DNA of 64,000 bases from a virus. Positions 1-7,866 of the stretch are shown here, piece by piece (within the stretch, counting starts at the first letter, position 1; every line of letters begins with the position of its first letter). The stretch lies in IMG/VR virus record IMGVR_UViG_3300032242_000818, positions 100,718 through 164,717 of that record; one strand, 5' to 3'. The notes beneath the pieces are model-generated. The model was not told the DNA's origin and ran no database searches. It worked only from the letters and a program-made list of their open reading frames with translations. The position numbers and the translations under genes were made by a program.

Positions 1-306
1 GCGTCTTAGAAATGCATAGTAAATAATTTGTGTAAAATAAGCAAAAGGATTACTAGACTTTGCTGGATCAAAGTTATCAATATACTGAATGCAGTTTTCA
101 ATTCCATCTAAAATCATATCATCACGATACGAGTAATTAATGAAGTTGGGTTTGTATGATAAGTGCGTTGCTATCTTTAAAATACATTCACCAATATAAT
201 TACTAATAACTGGCTTTGGTAAACCATTCTCTTCAGCATGTTTAACTTTTTCTTTCATCTCAACGATTGCTGCGAGAAAGTCTTTATTGTTTACGTAATG
301 AGCCAT
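1..306 (-). CDS. 55: Late-transcription sigma factor gp55, partial (C-terminus outside window)
   Basis: Reading the minus strand from ATG at 306 gives MAHYVNNKDFLAAIVEMKEK and stays open to the window edge, about 102 codons. The segment resembles the N-terminal half of T4 gp55: the YVNNK(D/E) start, the conserved MILDGIENCIQYIDNFDPAK helix and the NPFAYFTQIIYYAFLRR region that corresponds to sigma region 2. In T4, gp55 replaces sigma-70 on host RNA polymerase and recognises the TATAAATA late box. The start was chosen because it aligns with T4 gp55 at the YVNNK motif; an AAGGAA lies about 15 bases upstream, a rather long spacing. The C-terminus with the clamp-binding motif is not visible. A sigma-70-like promoter precedes it. 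Confidence 0.85.
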   Translation of the reverse strand, partial: MAHYVNNKDFLAAIVEMKEKVKHAEENGLPKPVISNYIGECILKIATHLSYKPNFINYSYRDDMILDGIENCIQYIDNFDPAKSSNPFAYFTQIIYYAFLRR

Positions 307-344
307 AGCATTATTTGCTTCCTTAAAATTATCAACATATCCAT

Positions 345-373
345 AGTATACCTTATGTAATGATGAAAAGCAA
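345..373 (-). promoter_or_regulatory. Sigma-70-like promoter for gp55
   Basis: On the minus strand there is a -35 box TTGCTT (368-373) and a -10 box TATACT (345-350) with exactly 17 bases between them, placed just upstream of the gp55 start at 306. It matches the geometry of two stronger promoters in this window (2835-2863 and 60190-60218). This fits host-polymerase transcription of gp55 before late genes are switched on. The rest of the 307-461 gap holds only a 15-codon ORF without a ribosome binding site. Confidence 0.6.
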
Positions 374-461
374 ACTCATTTGACTACGCATCTTGCAGTC
401 ATTTAAATTTGCCTTGTGTGCCGAACAGTTGTATAATAACCATGTCGGGTTTGATATTGAG

Positions 462-911
462 TTAATGTTTAGTATCGTTTCCTTCAATGAACCAACCTTC
501 TGGTTCTGCTTTCTCTTCTCCAAGAACTTCCTCTAGTTCTTCTCCAAAGATATTCGCCAGCATCTTAATTCTCTTTCTGGCTTCTTCTGCAGTAATTCTT
601 TCTGCTTCTTGGACTTCCCCCTCTGCATTATGTTGCATAACAATTTTTTGATAGTGGGGAATCATAATCTCTTTCATTCGCTTAACAAAGATTATATTCT
701 TTTTATCTATATCAAAAACATTATCATCAGTAAATTGGCAATAAGGGTGGGCAGTTATATGCTCTTTACCTTCATTTATTATAGGAATCGTTTTGATTAT
801 CATTGGATCTAAGATTTGCATGTGAGTTGCGTCTTCTTGCTCCAACACACACATAAGTTGTTCACCAGTAGTAAGTTTCATAATAATATAAGATTCGTTA
901 CCAGTTAACAT
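462..911 (-). CDS. Putative Sm/LSM-like protein conserved next to uvsW in marine T4-like phages
   Basis: 149 residues. The N-terminal ~80 residues contain a strand-rich segment (IIMKLTTGEQLMCVLEQED, then MQILDPMIIKTIPI) reminiscent of the Sm1 beta-barrel pattern, in which a KLxxGE strand is followed by a LxDPxxI strand. The C-terminal third is charged and helical, ending in an acidic tail. The ATG overlaps the uvsW stop by seven bases (ATGTTAA), so translation is probably coupled. In this phage group such a protein often lies between uvsW and gene 55. The function is unknown; RNA binding would be inference from the fold only. M11 (MKLTTG) is an alternative start. Confidence 0.6.
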   Translation of the reverse strand: MLTGNESYIIMKLTTGEQLMCVLEQEDATHMQILDPMIIKTIPIINEGKEHITAHPYCQFTDDNVFDIDKKNIIFVKRMKEIMIPHYQKIVMQHNAEGEVQEAERITAEEARKRIKMLANIFGEELEEVLGEEKAEPEGWFIEGNDTKH

Positions 912-2380
912 AAGTCTACCTCAACCAGTTTAATTTTAAATTCTTCTTCAGCATAAGTTTTATATCGCTCAGCTGCATGATTTAAAGTATGATTCTTCCA
1001 TGATTTCCAATGCAGGTCATCAGCGAGGTCAAATAGATTACAAGTAGTTTTACCATCTTTCAAACGCAACCCACGACCAATACTTTGTAAGTTACGAATT
1101 TTACTTTTAGATGGCGACGCAAAAATAACATTCTCTAAAGAAGGTATATTAATACCAGTAGAGAAAGTTCCGAAAGAAGCAATAATAATAGCATCTGATT
1201 CGCCTTCAGTTATATGACGAATTGCTTCTCTATCTGTAGTCTCAGTTCCACCATAAACAAAGAAAACTTTTCTTTTATCATGGACTTTATTTTTAATAAG
1301 TTCGTAAAGAACTTTACCGTGCTTTTCAACGTATTGAAAAAGGACTAGCGTATTACCTTTAGAATTTACTGCCAAGTTTCGGATAAATTTATTTCTTGGT
1401 TCACAAGAAACTAGCCAATCCATTTCTTCTTGGTACGTTTTATTTTTACGCTCTTTACGAATTTCTTCATTATACTTTAATAGTACACACATTATATTTA
1501 GTTCAGCAAGTTTCCCACTATCCATTAACTTCTTGGTAGTAGTAACTCTATGCACTGGACCAAACATACCTTCAAGCACTAATTTATGGATCTTCTTATT
1601 ATCTAATGTTCCCGTGGTGCCAATGCGGTAGCGGATCTTATCCATCTTTTCCATAACTGTGGTAAGAGACTTTGCTTTAAATTGATGCGCTTCATCACCA
1701 AAAACAACATTGAATTGAGCAAACCAAGATTTAGGTTGTAGATAAACCGATTGCCAAGTTGTAATTAAAACTTCTTTGGTAAAGTCTTTAGAGAATCCTG
1801 CATATAATTTTTGACAGTGTTCCTGTGTTGACCAACCATTTACCTTTGAGTAATCTTCAAAGTCAGTATATAATTGTTCAACCAGTGAAGTTGTTGGCAC
1901 TATAATAATACATTTACGTCCTTCGCTTAAATGCCAACGCATAATAGAATAAATGATAAATGACTTACCAGAAGCAGTTGGTGATAATAAAAGTGTGCGT
2001 TCTTTAGATAAAGCAGTTGTCATTGCTTCTATTTGATAATCGCGAATCTCAATTTTTTCTGGTAACTCTAATACCTTTACAAACTCTTCTAAATCAGAAG
2101 TTGTTAAAACATTAATATTTGATACAGTATTTACATATTCAACAGCATAACCATTAGTTGTTGCAAAATGTTCAACGTAAGAAACTAAACCAAGATAAAG
2201 TGTTTTACGTATACCATCGTATAAGCGAACCTTACCATCCCAAAGACGTGCTCTAAACTGAGGTGTAAACCTAGCACCTGGATATTCATATGTAAAGAAG
2301 TCTGCTAGTTCTTTCTCAACGCTTGGGTCAGAAAATACACGAACATAAACTTCATCAAGTTTTTCAATTTTTAAAATCAT
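905..2380 (-). CDS. uvsW: UvsW RNA/DNA branch-migration helicase
   Basis: SF2 helicase of about 491 residues, close to T4 UvsW (~500). The N-terminal DNA-binding part aligns from MILKIEKLDEVYVRVFSDP. Counted from that Met, motif I is PTASGKS (134-140), motif II is DEAH (229-232), motif III is TGTL, and motif VI is QSIGRGLR near the C-terminus. UvsW unwinds R-loops and regresses forks, turning origin-dependent replication off in favour of recombination-dependent replication. A longer frame opens at 2407, but I prefer the ATG at 2380. It overlaps the uvsY stop as TGATG and aligns with the T4 N-terminus. It is co-transcribed with uvsY. Confidence 0.92.
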   Translation of the reverse strand: MILKIEKLDEVYVRVFSDPSVEKELADFFTYEYPGARFTPQFRARLWDGKVRLYDGIRKTLYLGLVSYVEHFATTNGYAVEYVNTVSNINVLTTSDLEEFVKVLELPEKIEIRDYQIEAMTTALSKERTLLLSPTASGKSFIIYSIMRWHLSEGRKCIIIVPTTSLVEQLYTDFEDYSKVNGWSTQEHCQKLYAGFSKDFTKEVLITTWQSVYLQPKSWFAQFNVVFGDEAHQFKAKSLTTVMEKMDKIRYRIGTTGTLDNKKIHKLVLEGMFGPVHRVTTTKKLMDSGKLAELNIMCVLLKYNEEIRKERKNKTYQEEMDWLVSCEPRNKFIRNLAVNSKGNTLVLFQYVEKHGKVLYELIKNKVHDKRKVFFVYGGTETTDREAIRHITEGESDAIIIASFGTFSTGINIPSLENVIFASPSKSKIRNLQSIGRGLRLKDGKTTCNLFDLADDLHWKSWKNHTLNHAAERYKTYAEEEFKIKLVEVDLC

Positions 2381-2817
2381 CACATTCCAGCGAGGAACTT
2401 CTTCCATTCAACAGCAGTTTTAATCTGCCAGTCTCTTGCTTTAATTTGACCAAGAACTGACTCAAGGAAATATATCATTGTTTCTAGATAATCAATTTTT
2501 ATCTTTAAGGTATTTAGTTCAGTATCTCCCTGTAGAAATTCATCCATTTCATTCTTTAATGGCTTAACACCTTGCCATTGTTCCCATCCAAGTGTTGTTA
2601 ATTCTTCTCGTGATAATTCACCACGATACAAACGAAATTTATTTTTACGAAGGATGTTACAGTCAGAACTCAACTTAGTATGTTTGAGTTTGACATTGAC
2701 AAGTAGTTTTAAATACTTAGCGTGGAGTTTGGGGGTTGCTGTGGTTGTTTCACCAAGATAGTTATCATCTATCTGGCAATCAACATCCCACATATCTTGC
2801 AATTGTTCTATATTCAT
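2380..2817 (-). CDS. uvsY: UvsY recombination mediator
   Basis: 145 residues, near the T4 UvsY length of 137. The helical protein shares the N-terminal MxxEQLQDMW pattern and the C-terminal LESVLGQIKARDWQIKTAVE segment, which corresponds to the T4 GALDAIKSRGFAIKH region. UvsY loads UvsX recombinase onto gp32-coated ssDNA. It is the first gene of a UvsY-UvsW-Sm-like operon driven by the promoter at 2835-2863, and its stop overlaps the uvsW start. The position beside uvsW supports the call, since sequence similarity alone in this family is modest. Confidence 0.85.
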   Translation of the reverse strand: MNIEQLQDMWDVDCQIDDNYLGETTTATPKLHAKYLKLLVNVKLKHTKLSSDCNILRKNKFRLYRGELSREELTTLGWEQWQGVKPLKNEMDEFLQGDTELNTLKIKIDYLETMIYFLESVLGQIKARDWQIKTAVEWKKFLAGM

Positions 2818-2834
2818 AATAACCTCAAAATAAC

Positions 2835-2863
2835 ATTATACTACGAATCTGCAAAAAAGTCAA
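2835..2863 (-). promoter_or_regulatory. Strong sigma-70-like promoter of the uvsY-uvsW operon
   Basis: Minus strand: -35 TTGACT (2858-2863) and -10 TATAAT (2835-2840), spacer 17 bases. It is nearly consensus. The -35 lies close to the 3' end of the upstream tube-like gene (stop at 2869). It separates early/middle recombination genes from the late capsid block upstream. No T4 MotA-box was recognised. Confidence 0.75.
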
Positions 2864-2868
2864 ATTAA

Positions 2869-3387
2869 TTATGCAAACTTGTAGTGTCCAAATTTAAATG
2901 TAGCACTACCAACCATGTAAGAAACATCATTGTTAGTAGAAGCAAATGTAAGAGTCTCTAGAGATGTTGGGAATAAATCATAAAATGTAACACTTCTAAT
3001 AGGATTATTATTAGAATCAAGAATTTGCAAAATACCATCAGAATAGTTTTTTGCCAATTCATCATATTGAACATTGTCACCAGAAAGTAATGTTGTATAC
3101 TGTTGATATGATTCAGGGAAACCTAAAGCAACAATCCAGTTATAGATGATGTTATAATTCAACATTTGTTCATCAATTAAGAATTGAACTTGCAATGGTT
3201 CATACGAAAGCGTATCTCCAGGCAATGGTTGCGTAGAGAATGGGGTTGAAAAACTTGGATCACCTAATGTAAGCCCAGGAAGACTTGCTTGCTGACAAAA
3301 GAATGTAACATTCGGAACCTTAGATATACTAAAGTTAAACCCATTAGGCGATAATGGGTTTAATCCAGCTGGAATAGAAATTGTCAT
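2869..3387 (-). CDS. gp19-family tube-like virion protein
   Basis: 172 residues with the phage tail-tube fold signature: NGFNFSISKVPNVTFFCQQA followed by SLPGLTLG, then a central LSYEPLQVQFLIDEQMLNY strand pair, then a final GSATFKFGHYKF strand. It is shorter than and divergent from the main gp19 at 9484-10071. T4 gp19, gp48 and gp54 share this fold, so this may be an additional tube or tail-terminator component. In related marine phages a tail-completion gene (gp3 role) sits between gene 23 and uvsY, which is the position here; that role is inference. The start ATG overlaps the stop of the upstream 46-codon gene (TAATG). Confidence 0.7.
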   Translation of the reverse strand: MTISIPAGLNPLSPNGFNFSISKVPNVTFFCQQASLPGLTLGDPSFSTPFSTQPLPGDTLSYEPLQVQFLIDEQMLNYNIIYNWIVALGFPESYQQYTTLLSGDNVQYDELAKNYSDGILQILDSNNNPIRSVTFYDLFPTSLETLTFASTNNDVSYMVGSATFKFGHYKFA

Positions 3388-3527
3388 TATTTTTGTTGCG
3401 CAGAAGCTGCAATATCAGAATCAGGATTATTTTGATTGTGCTCTTCAGTATCAACAGTATGGTGCTCATCCCCTTCTGGTGGGGTTAATGGTGTTAATTC
3501 TGCTGCAGGTTTTGTTGAAATTGGCAT
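3387..3527 (-). CDS. Small acidic protein of 46 residues
   Basis: The minus-strand ATG at 3527 is preceded by a strong AAGGAG ribosome binding site and encodes MPISTKPAAELTPLTPPEGD followed by a His/Glu/Asp/Asn-rich stretch ending ASAQQK. The stop overlaps the ATG of the tube-like gene (TAATG), so the two are translationally coupled. A late-type CTAAATAA box lies about 30 bases upstream. I recognise no family. The low hydrophobicity and Pro/Glu content suggest a disordered peptide. Confidence 0.7.
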   Translation of the reverse strand: MPISTKPAAELTPLTPPEGDEHHTVDTEEHNQNNPDSDIAASAQQK

Positions 3528-3555
3528 TTTAAACTCCTTTGAGTAGGTTATTTTA

Positions 3556-3563
3556 TTATTTAG
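3556..3563 (-). promoter_or_regulatory. Late promoter motif CTAAATAA
   Basis: On the minus strand CTAAATAA lies 29 bases upstream of the 46-residue gene and downstream of the gp23 terminator. It could restart late transcription for the small gene and the tube-like protein. Confidence 0.55.
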
Positions 3564-3567
3564 GAAG

Positions 3568-3599
3568 AAAAAAAGGGGAACCGAAGTCCCCCTTTTAAA
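3568..3599 (-). terminator. Rho-independent terminator after gene 23
   Basis: On the minus strand AAAAGGGGGA, a CTTCGG loop, and TTCCCC are followed by a run of seven T. The stem is G/C-rich with a stable UUCG-type loop. A-runs on one side and T-runs on the other could let it work in both directions. It ends the capsid operon directly downstream of gp23. Confidence 0.85.
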
Positions 3600-3636
3600 T
3601 ACCGCTTCTATGTCGGCTTAGTAGCCAACTCGATGA

Positions 3637-4917
3637 TTACATCAAGTTAGTAACTTTTACGCGACGGTAGTAGTAGTTCTCGTTAGCAGTTAGACCGCCA
3701 GTACCATCCAATGAAACGAATGGGTTAGCAACCATGCCATAACGAGTCTTGAAACCAATCTTTGGTTGGAAGCTGTTAGGATCAACAGCACGAACCATTT
3801 GTAGAGGTACGTATGGGCAGTAGAACAAACCAGCGTCAAAAGCTGATTGACCTTTGTAACCAACTACGAAGAATTGGTTAGCAGACACGTTTGCAGAATA
3901 TGGATCAACATAAACTTTATACTTGCCATTTAGAACACCAGCGAAAGTAGTGCTTGTATCATCAACAGTTAGATTGTTCTTTCCAGATAGACCAGATTGA
4001 TAATCCAACACACCAGCCATTGCTAGAGCAGAAGCAACGTCAGCTGAAGTGATGATAAAGTTACCACGACCACGACGAGTTTGTTGACCGATAGCATTGG
4101 CTTCACGTTCGATTTGGAACATTAGACCTTTGAATTTCTCAACAGACCAACGACCATTAGAGTCAACGTCTAGGTCAAAAGTACCAGCAGTAGCAGTACC
4201 AACTTGAGCACCTGGCTTAGCAGTAGTGTAAACTGTACGAACAACTTCACGGTTGATCTCAGCAAGAATCTCAGTAGAAAGAATGTTGCTTAGTTCGCCT
4301 TCAGCGTCAAGACCATGAACAGCCTTCAAGTCTTGTGCTAGTTCAACTGAGTATTCAGCTTTCAAAGCACGAGTCTTAGCAGTTACAGAAGTCTTTTCGA
4401 TTGAGAAAGCCATTTGACCGAAAGAACCGTCACCAGTTCCGCCTTGGCCAAGACGTTCAGCTGCAGCAGTAGTAATACCAGTACCAGTAGTTACGTCACC
4501 ACCAGCAACAGTACCACCTTGAGTACCAGTACCAGCCTTAGTAGTATCGGCTTCGTTGAACAATGCCTCAGTACCACCTTGTGTAGAGTAGCGTGACTTC
4601 ATTGCGAAAATCAAGCCAGTTGGCTGAGTCATTGGTTGTACACCAGCGATATCATAAGCGATAAGTTGTGGCATTGCACGACGTACCAATGAGATCAATA
4701 CTGGGTCAAACTTAGCGATACCGCCAGTGTCACCATAAGAGCCAACAGCGTTAGTAGGAGCAGCTTCGAAAAGTGCTTCTTGTTGTTTGCCCATTTCGCG
4801 TTCTTGGTTTTCTAGAAGAACGGCAGTTACTTCACGCTTGTATGCGCTGTCGATTGGAGCAGAGCCTTCGTGATTTAACACTGGTGCCCATTTTTCCATT
4901 AATTGTTTGCGATCCAT
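3637..4917 (-). CDS. 23: Major capsid protein gp23
   Basis: 426 residues, shorter than T4 gp23 (521) but in the usual position after gp22. It carries the family signatures LVRRAMPQLIAYDIAGVQPM, GLIFAMKSRY and the C-terminal KIGFKTRYGMVANPFV. T4 prohead protease cuts after Glu in (I/L)XE; here LFE at residues 49-51 would release a ~51-residue propeptide and leave AAPTNAVG at the new N-terminus. The ribosome binding site is AAAGGAAAT. It is followed by a strong terminator. No gp24 vertex paralogue was seen in the window. The gene looks less AT-rich and more regular in codon use than the small genes, as expected for the most abundant protein. Confidence 0.95.
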   Translation of the reverse strand: MDRKQLMEKWAPVLNHEGSAPIDSAYKREVTAVLLENQEREMGKQQEALFEAAPTNAVGSYGDTGGIAKFDPVLISLVRRAMPQLIAYDIAGVQPMTQPTGLIFAMKSRYSTQGGTEALFNEADTTKAGTGTQGGTVAGGDVTTGTGITTAAAERLGQGGTGDGSFGQMAFSIEKTSVTAKTRALKAEYSVELAQDLKAVHGLDAEGELSNILSTEILAEINREVVRTVYTTAKPGAQVGTATAGTFDLDVDSNGRWSVEKFKGLMFQIEREANAIGQQTRRGRGNFIITSADVASALAMAGVLDYQSGLSGKNNLTVDDTSTTFAGVLNGKYKVYVDPYSANVSANQFFVVGYKGQSAFDAGLFYCPYVPLQMVRAVDPNSFQPKIGFKTRYGMVANPFVSLDGTGGLTANENYYYRRVKVTNLM

Positions 4918-4938
4918 TTTGGATTTCCTTTTAAAAAT

Positions 4939-5958
4939 TTATTTGTTGTTGAGTACTGATAGGTATGCAGACATTTTAGCATCTACAACTTTTGATCCAG
5001 CTTCAGTGATAACTTCAACTGGAGTATCAGTTACAACAGATGTTACACCTGATGTAGTTTTAGTAGTGAAATAAGATTCACGTAAAGTCTTGACTTTAGT
5101 TTCATAAGTTTCAGCGTCTTCGAAAGCAACTTCAGCAACTAGACCAGCAAACTTTTCAGCTTCTGTATCAGTCAAACCTTCGCTAACTGTCTTAACAACT
5201 TCGCTTCGTTTTGCTTCATTGATAGATTTTGTCAATTCAATGTTAGCAGCAACTTGTTCATCAATCTTAGATTTAAGTGCACTGATCTGGTCTTCCATGT
5301 CGCCAAGTAGGTCATACTTTTCTTCAGGAACATCAATATAGTGTTCTTCGAATAGTCCTTTCAGACCATCAACGAAACTTTCTAAAATGTCAGACTTAAT
5401 ACCACGCTCAAGGGCAATTTCATTCTGTGTCATCCACTGCTCAGCAATATAGCCGAGGTATCCATCAACTTGCTCAACAATACCCTCAATTTCTTCAGCA
5501 ACAGTAGTAGCTACTTTTGCTTCGAACTCTTCTTCTAAACGTGCAACTTCAGCAGTTACACGGGACATAACTGCAGATTCAAAAATCGTAGCAGCTTTAG
5601 TCTTGAATTCTTCTGAAAGTTCATCAGTGCCAAACATAGCATCTAGATCTTCTTTCATACCTTTAACAGCATTACCATTACGCACTGGCTTTTGATCACC
5701 ATTGTGTGGGTTCATAGAACCAGTAGGTGCATCTTCTGCATCCTTTTCGTCAGTAACATTGTTACGTGCATTATCTGGGTTTGGTGTTTCGCCACCATTT
5801 GGTACAGCGTTACCTTGGCGAATTGGTTCTTTATCGCCACCTGCAGAATTTGCAGTAACGTCTTTTTTACCTGTTTCAGCGCCAGCCAATTTGGCTTCGT
5901 CTAATTGCTTTGCTTTAGACTCTGCTAAAATTTCAGCGATTTTTTGTTCGATTGACAT
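4939..5958 (-). CDS. 22: Prohead core scaffold protein gp22
   Basis: 339 residues, acidic and mostly helical, located between gp21 and gp23 as in T4. After an N-terminal EQKIAEILAESKAKQLDEAK helix there is a Gly/Asn/Pro-rich segment with a tandem repeat (KEPIRQGNAVPN then QKPVRNGNAVKG). Long coiled-coil stretches with many Glu follow. gp22 forms the internal core around which gp23 assembles and is then degraded by gp21. Several Glu sites preceded by Leu/Ile two positions earlier could be cleavage points. The late box is at 5987-5994. Confidence 0.88.
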   Translation of the reverse strand: MSIEQKIAEILAESKAKQLDEAKLAGAETGKKDVTANSAGGDKEPIRQGNAVPNGGETPNPDNARNNVTDEKDAEDAPTGSMNPHNGDQKPVRNGNAVKGMKEDLDAMFGTDELSEEFKTKAATIFESAVMSRVTAEVARLEEEFEAKVATTVAEEIEGIVEQVDGYLGYIAEQWMTQNEIALERGIKSDILESFVDGLKGLFEEHYIDVPEEKYDLLGDMEDQISALKSKIDEQVAANIELTKSINEAKRSEVVKTVSEGLTDTEAEKFAGLVAEVAFEDAETYETKVKTLRESYFTTKTTSGVTSVVTDTPVEVITEAGSKVVDAKMSAYLSVLNNK

Positions 5959-5986
5959 CTTTGTTCTCCTAACTGGATAGTTCTGT

Positions 5987-5994
5987 TATTTATT
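5987..5994 (-). promoter_or_regulatory. Late promoter motif ATAAATAA before gp22-gp23
   Basis: The minus-strand motif ATAAATAA sits 29 bases upstream of the gp22 ATG, in the short gap after the gp21 stop. An AGGAGAAC ribosome binding site lies between it and the ATG. It would allow extra transcription of scaffold and capsid genes relative to the upstream head genes. Confidence 0.55.
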
Positions 5995-6000
5995 TATTAA

Positions 6001-6654
6001 TTATCTGATTTTACTCAGAAAGTGTTGGAAAGCCTTAATCTTTGCTTCCTCTAGATTTCTAGAAGAAGTTTTCTTAATGAAAGATTTTACCTCTTCAATG
6101 TTTTGTTCCACAAACTTTCCATCAACAAATGTCCATTCCTTACCTTCCATAATGCCACGTACGTAAGCATCAGGGGCTGAAGGATCAGCAACGATATCAG
6201 CTGCAGTAGACAGCATGAAGTCGTCTTGAACAACTTGTACACCTTCGTTATTAGTCTTAAGTGAACCCATTGCTCTTGAAGAAACACCAAGGTTTGCGCC
6301 ACCTTCTAAAAGACCTCTAGCGATTTGACCCATTGGAGTTTCTAAAATCTTGGCACGACCAATATAGTTCGTACCTTCTTTGCGTAAAGAAGTAATCATA
6401 TGTGATACACGATCAAGATTAATACCTGGACCTTCTGGGTGACCAAGTTCACCATATGCGCGATTATTCTCTACAGCTTCTTTAATGTAACGACCAACTT
6501 CACGATCCATTGTACTTTCTTTATACATGCGACCATTGCGGTTAGTAATTTCTGATTGAAGGAAAACACCTTCAATAAAATATTGCTTTGGCTTACCTAA
6601 TTTCTCTTCAACGATTATATTAGTAGTATCAAAGACTTCTCTAATTAGTTTCAT
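6001..6654 (-). CDS. 21: Prohead core protease gp21
   Basis: 217 residues, typical for T4-type prohead proteases. The active-site regions are visible: GELGHPEGP with His72, and NLGVSSRAMGSL with the Ser125/Ser126 pair, matching the His and Ser motifs of the family. The enzyme cleaves scaffold and capsid precursors after Glu during maturation. It lies directly upstream of gp22/gp23. The Lys-rich C-terminus (KKTSSRNLEEAKIKAFQHFL) resembles the self-cleaved tail seen in the family. Confidence 0.92.
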   Translation of the reverse strand: MKLIREVFDTTNIIVEEKLGKPKQYFIEGVFLQSEITNRNGRMYKESTMDREVGRYIKEAVENNRAYGELGHPEGPGINLDRVSHMITSLRKEGTNYIGRAKILETPMGQIARGLLEGGANLGVSSRAMGSLKTNNEGVQVVQDDFMLSTAADIVADPSAPDAYVRGIMEGKEWTFVDGKFVEQNIEEVKSFIKKTSSRNLEEAKIKAFQHFLSKIR

Positions 6655-6656
6655 AG

Positions 6657-7121
6657 TTAGACCTTATCTGGAGAACCACTAACAGTGGTAGAAGCACCAA
6701 CACGAGTAACGTCGTCGTAAGCACCATAAGTAGCAGGCTCAACTTTAGTATCCCAACCAGCTAATTTACGTAGAACTAGATAACCAGTTGACGCAGCACC
6801 TGTTGTAGTGATAACGATATTTTGAGTATTCTGAATGCCATCACTAATACCATTTTGAGTTAAATCTAATACTGGAGCATTTTCAGGCGCAGCTGCTAGA
6901 ATAGAAACACCATTTCTTACAATTTGTACGCCAGAAGTTAATAAACCCATTGAAATAAACTTAACAATGTTTACTGTTGGAGTATCAGAATTTCTTGCTT
7001 GAGTAGTAGCAGCTAGTGTAGAGATATCAATAGTTGCAGCAGTATCAGTTGAACTACCTTCATACTTAATGATAGTCTCTTGGTTAGTATTTCTAATTAT
7101 TGTGGTTCTAGTAGCAGCCAT
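6657..7121 (-). CDS. Head-module virion protein of unknown function
   Basis: 154 residues, Thr/Ala/Val-rich and probably all-beta. It starts MAATRTTIIRNTNQETIIKY, with a central VNIVKFISMGLLTSGVQIVRNG and a late GYLVLRKLAGWDTKVEPATY. It is packed between the core proteins and gp21 with only two bases before the gp21 gene. Marine T4-like genomes often have a conserved small structural gene at this place. A capsid decoration or core role is plausible but cannot be derived from the sequence. Confidence 0.65.
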   Translation of the reverse strand: MAATRTTIIRNTNQETIIKYEGSSTDTAATIDISTLAATTQARNSDTPTVNIVKFISMGLLTSGVQIVRNGVSILAAAPENAPVLDLTQNGISDGIQNTQNIVITTTGAASTGYLVLRKLAGWDTKVEPATYGAYDDVTRVGASTTVSGSPDKV

Positions 7122-7123
7122 CT

Positions 7124-7669
7124 TTATTCCTCTATTTGTTCAAGCACATGAAAGAAGTTCTCTTTTGACTCTCTCATATACTCGACTATTTCTTTTTGAT
7201 TATTCAATAACTTATTTAGGATATCTTGCGTATCTTCATTTATTGCAACAGTAGAGTTGTCTGCAAGAATATAATGTAATTTACCTTCAACGATTCTATC
7301 AAGTTTATTCAAAGAACGAATTTTATGAACGACTGGATCAACACTAAACATATTTGAAGAAGCAAGTTCTACGTATGATTCTATTAATGTATCAGTAACT
7401 TTAATATCGTGATGTTCTTTAATAATACTAGCCACTGTATGTTCTGAAATTTCTTGATAAGTGTCTTTTGCTATTTTATCAGCCAGTTGATGTGTATCGT
7501 AATTTTCTTTAATATATTTTCTTGCTTCTTCAATCGTTTTAAATTTAGCGTCTAAACCATTAATTAAAATCTTACCTTCGTCAGTTTTTTCAATTAACTG
7601 GCGATAAGATCTAACACTTTCAACAATGTTAGATTTTTTAAGAAAAGATTTTAATTCGTAGTATTTCAT
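7124..7669 (-). CDS. Probable prohead core protein (gp68 position)
   Basis: 181 residues, highly charged and helical (LIEKTDEGKILINGLDAKFK, then long Lys/Glu helices to VLEQIEE). The start overlaps the end of the gp67 gene (7666-7669). In T4, gene 68 follows 67 between portal and protease, so position and composition support an internal core protein. I see no clear sequence signature and leave the symbol empty. Confidence 0.55.
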   Translation of the reverse strand: MKYYELKSFLKKSNIVESVRSYRQLIEKTDEGKILINGLDAKFKTIEEARKYIKENYDTHQLADKIAKDTYQEISEHTVASIIKEHHDIKVTDTLIESYVELASSNMFSVDPVVHKIRSLNKLDRIVEGKLHYILADNSTVAINEDTQDILNKLLNNQKEIVEYMRESKENFFHVLEQIEE

Positions 7670-7857
7670 TCTTCTGAATTATTTGGCTCTTCAACTGTTA
7701 TATCTGGTTGTTTAAACATGCTTTGTGCAACAGCAGTATGCATGTCTTCTAAACGTGCTGCAATTTTTTCAGCCATAGCTGCATTAAAAGCATCTTCAAT
7801 TCCAGTAGCATCTTTATTGACAATTGCTGAAACTAAATCTAAAGTATGTTCACTCAT
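7666..7857 (-). CDS. 67: Prohead core protein gp67
   Basis: 63 residues. The pattern LVSAIVNKDATGIEDAFNAA with AARLEDMHTAVAQSMF and a terminal acidic tail matches gp67 (PIP) of T4-like phages, which is cleaved into internal peptides in the mature head. It sits directly downstream of portal gene 20, as in T4, with an AAGGAGAT ribosome binding site. Confidence 0.8.
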   Translation of the reverse strand: MSEHTLDLVSAIVNKDATGIEDAFNAAMAEKIAARLEDMHTAVAQSMFKQPDITVEEPNNSEE

Positions 7858-7866
7858 AATATCTCC

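Noticed and set aside
399-443. A 15-codon minus-strand ORF between gp55 and the Sm-like gene
   Set aside because: No ribosome binding site, no family and too short; treated as intergenic.
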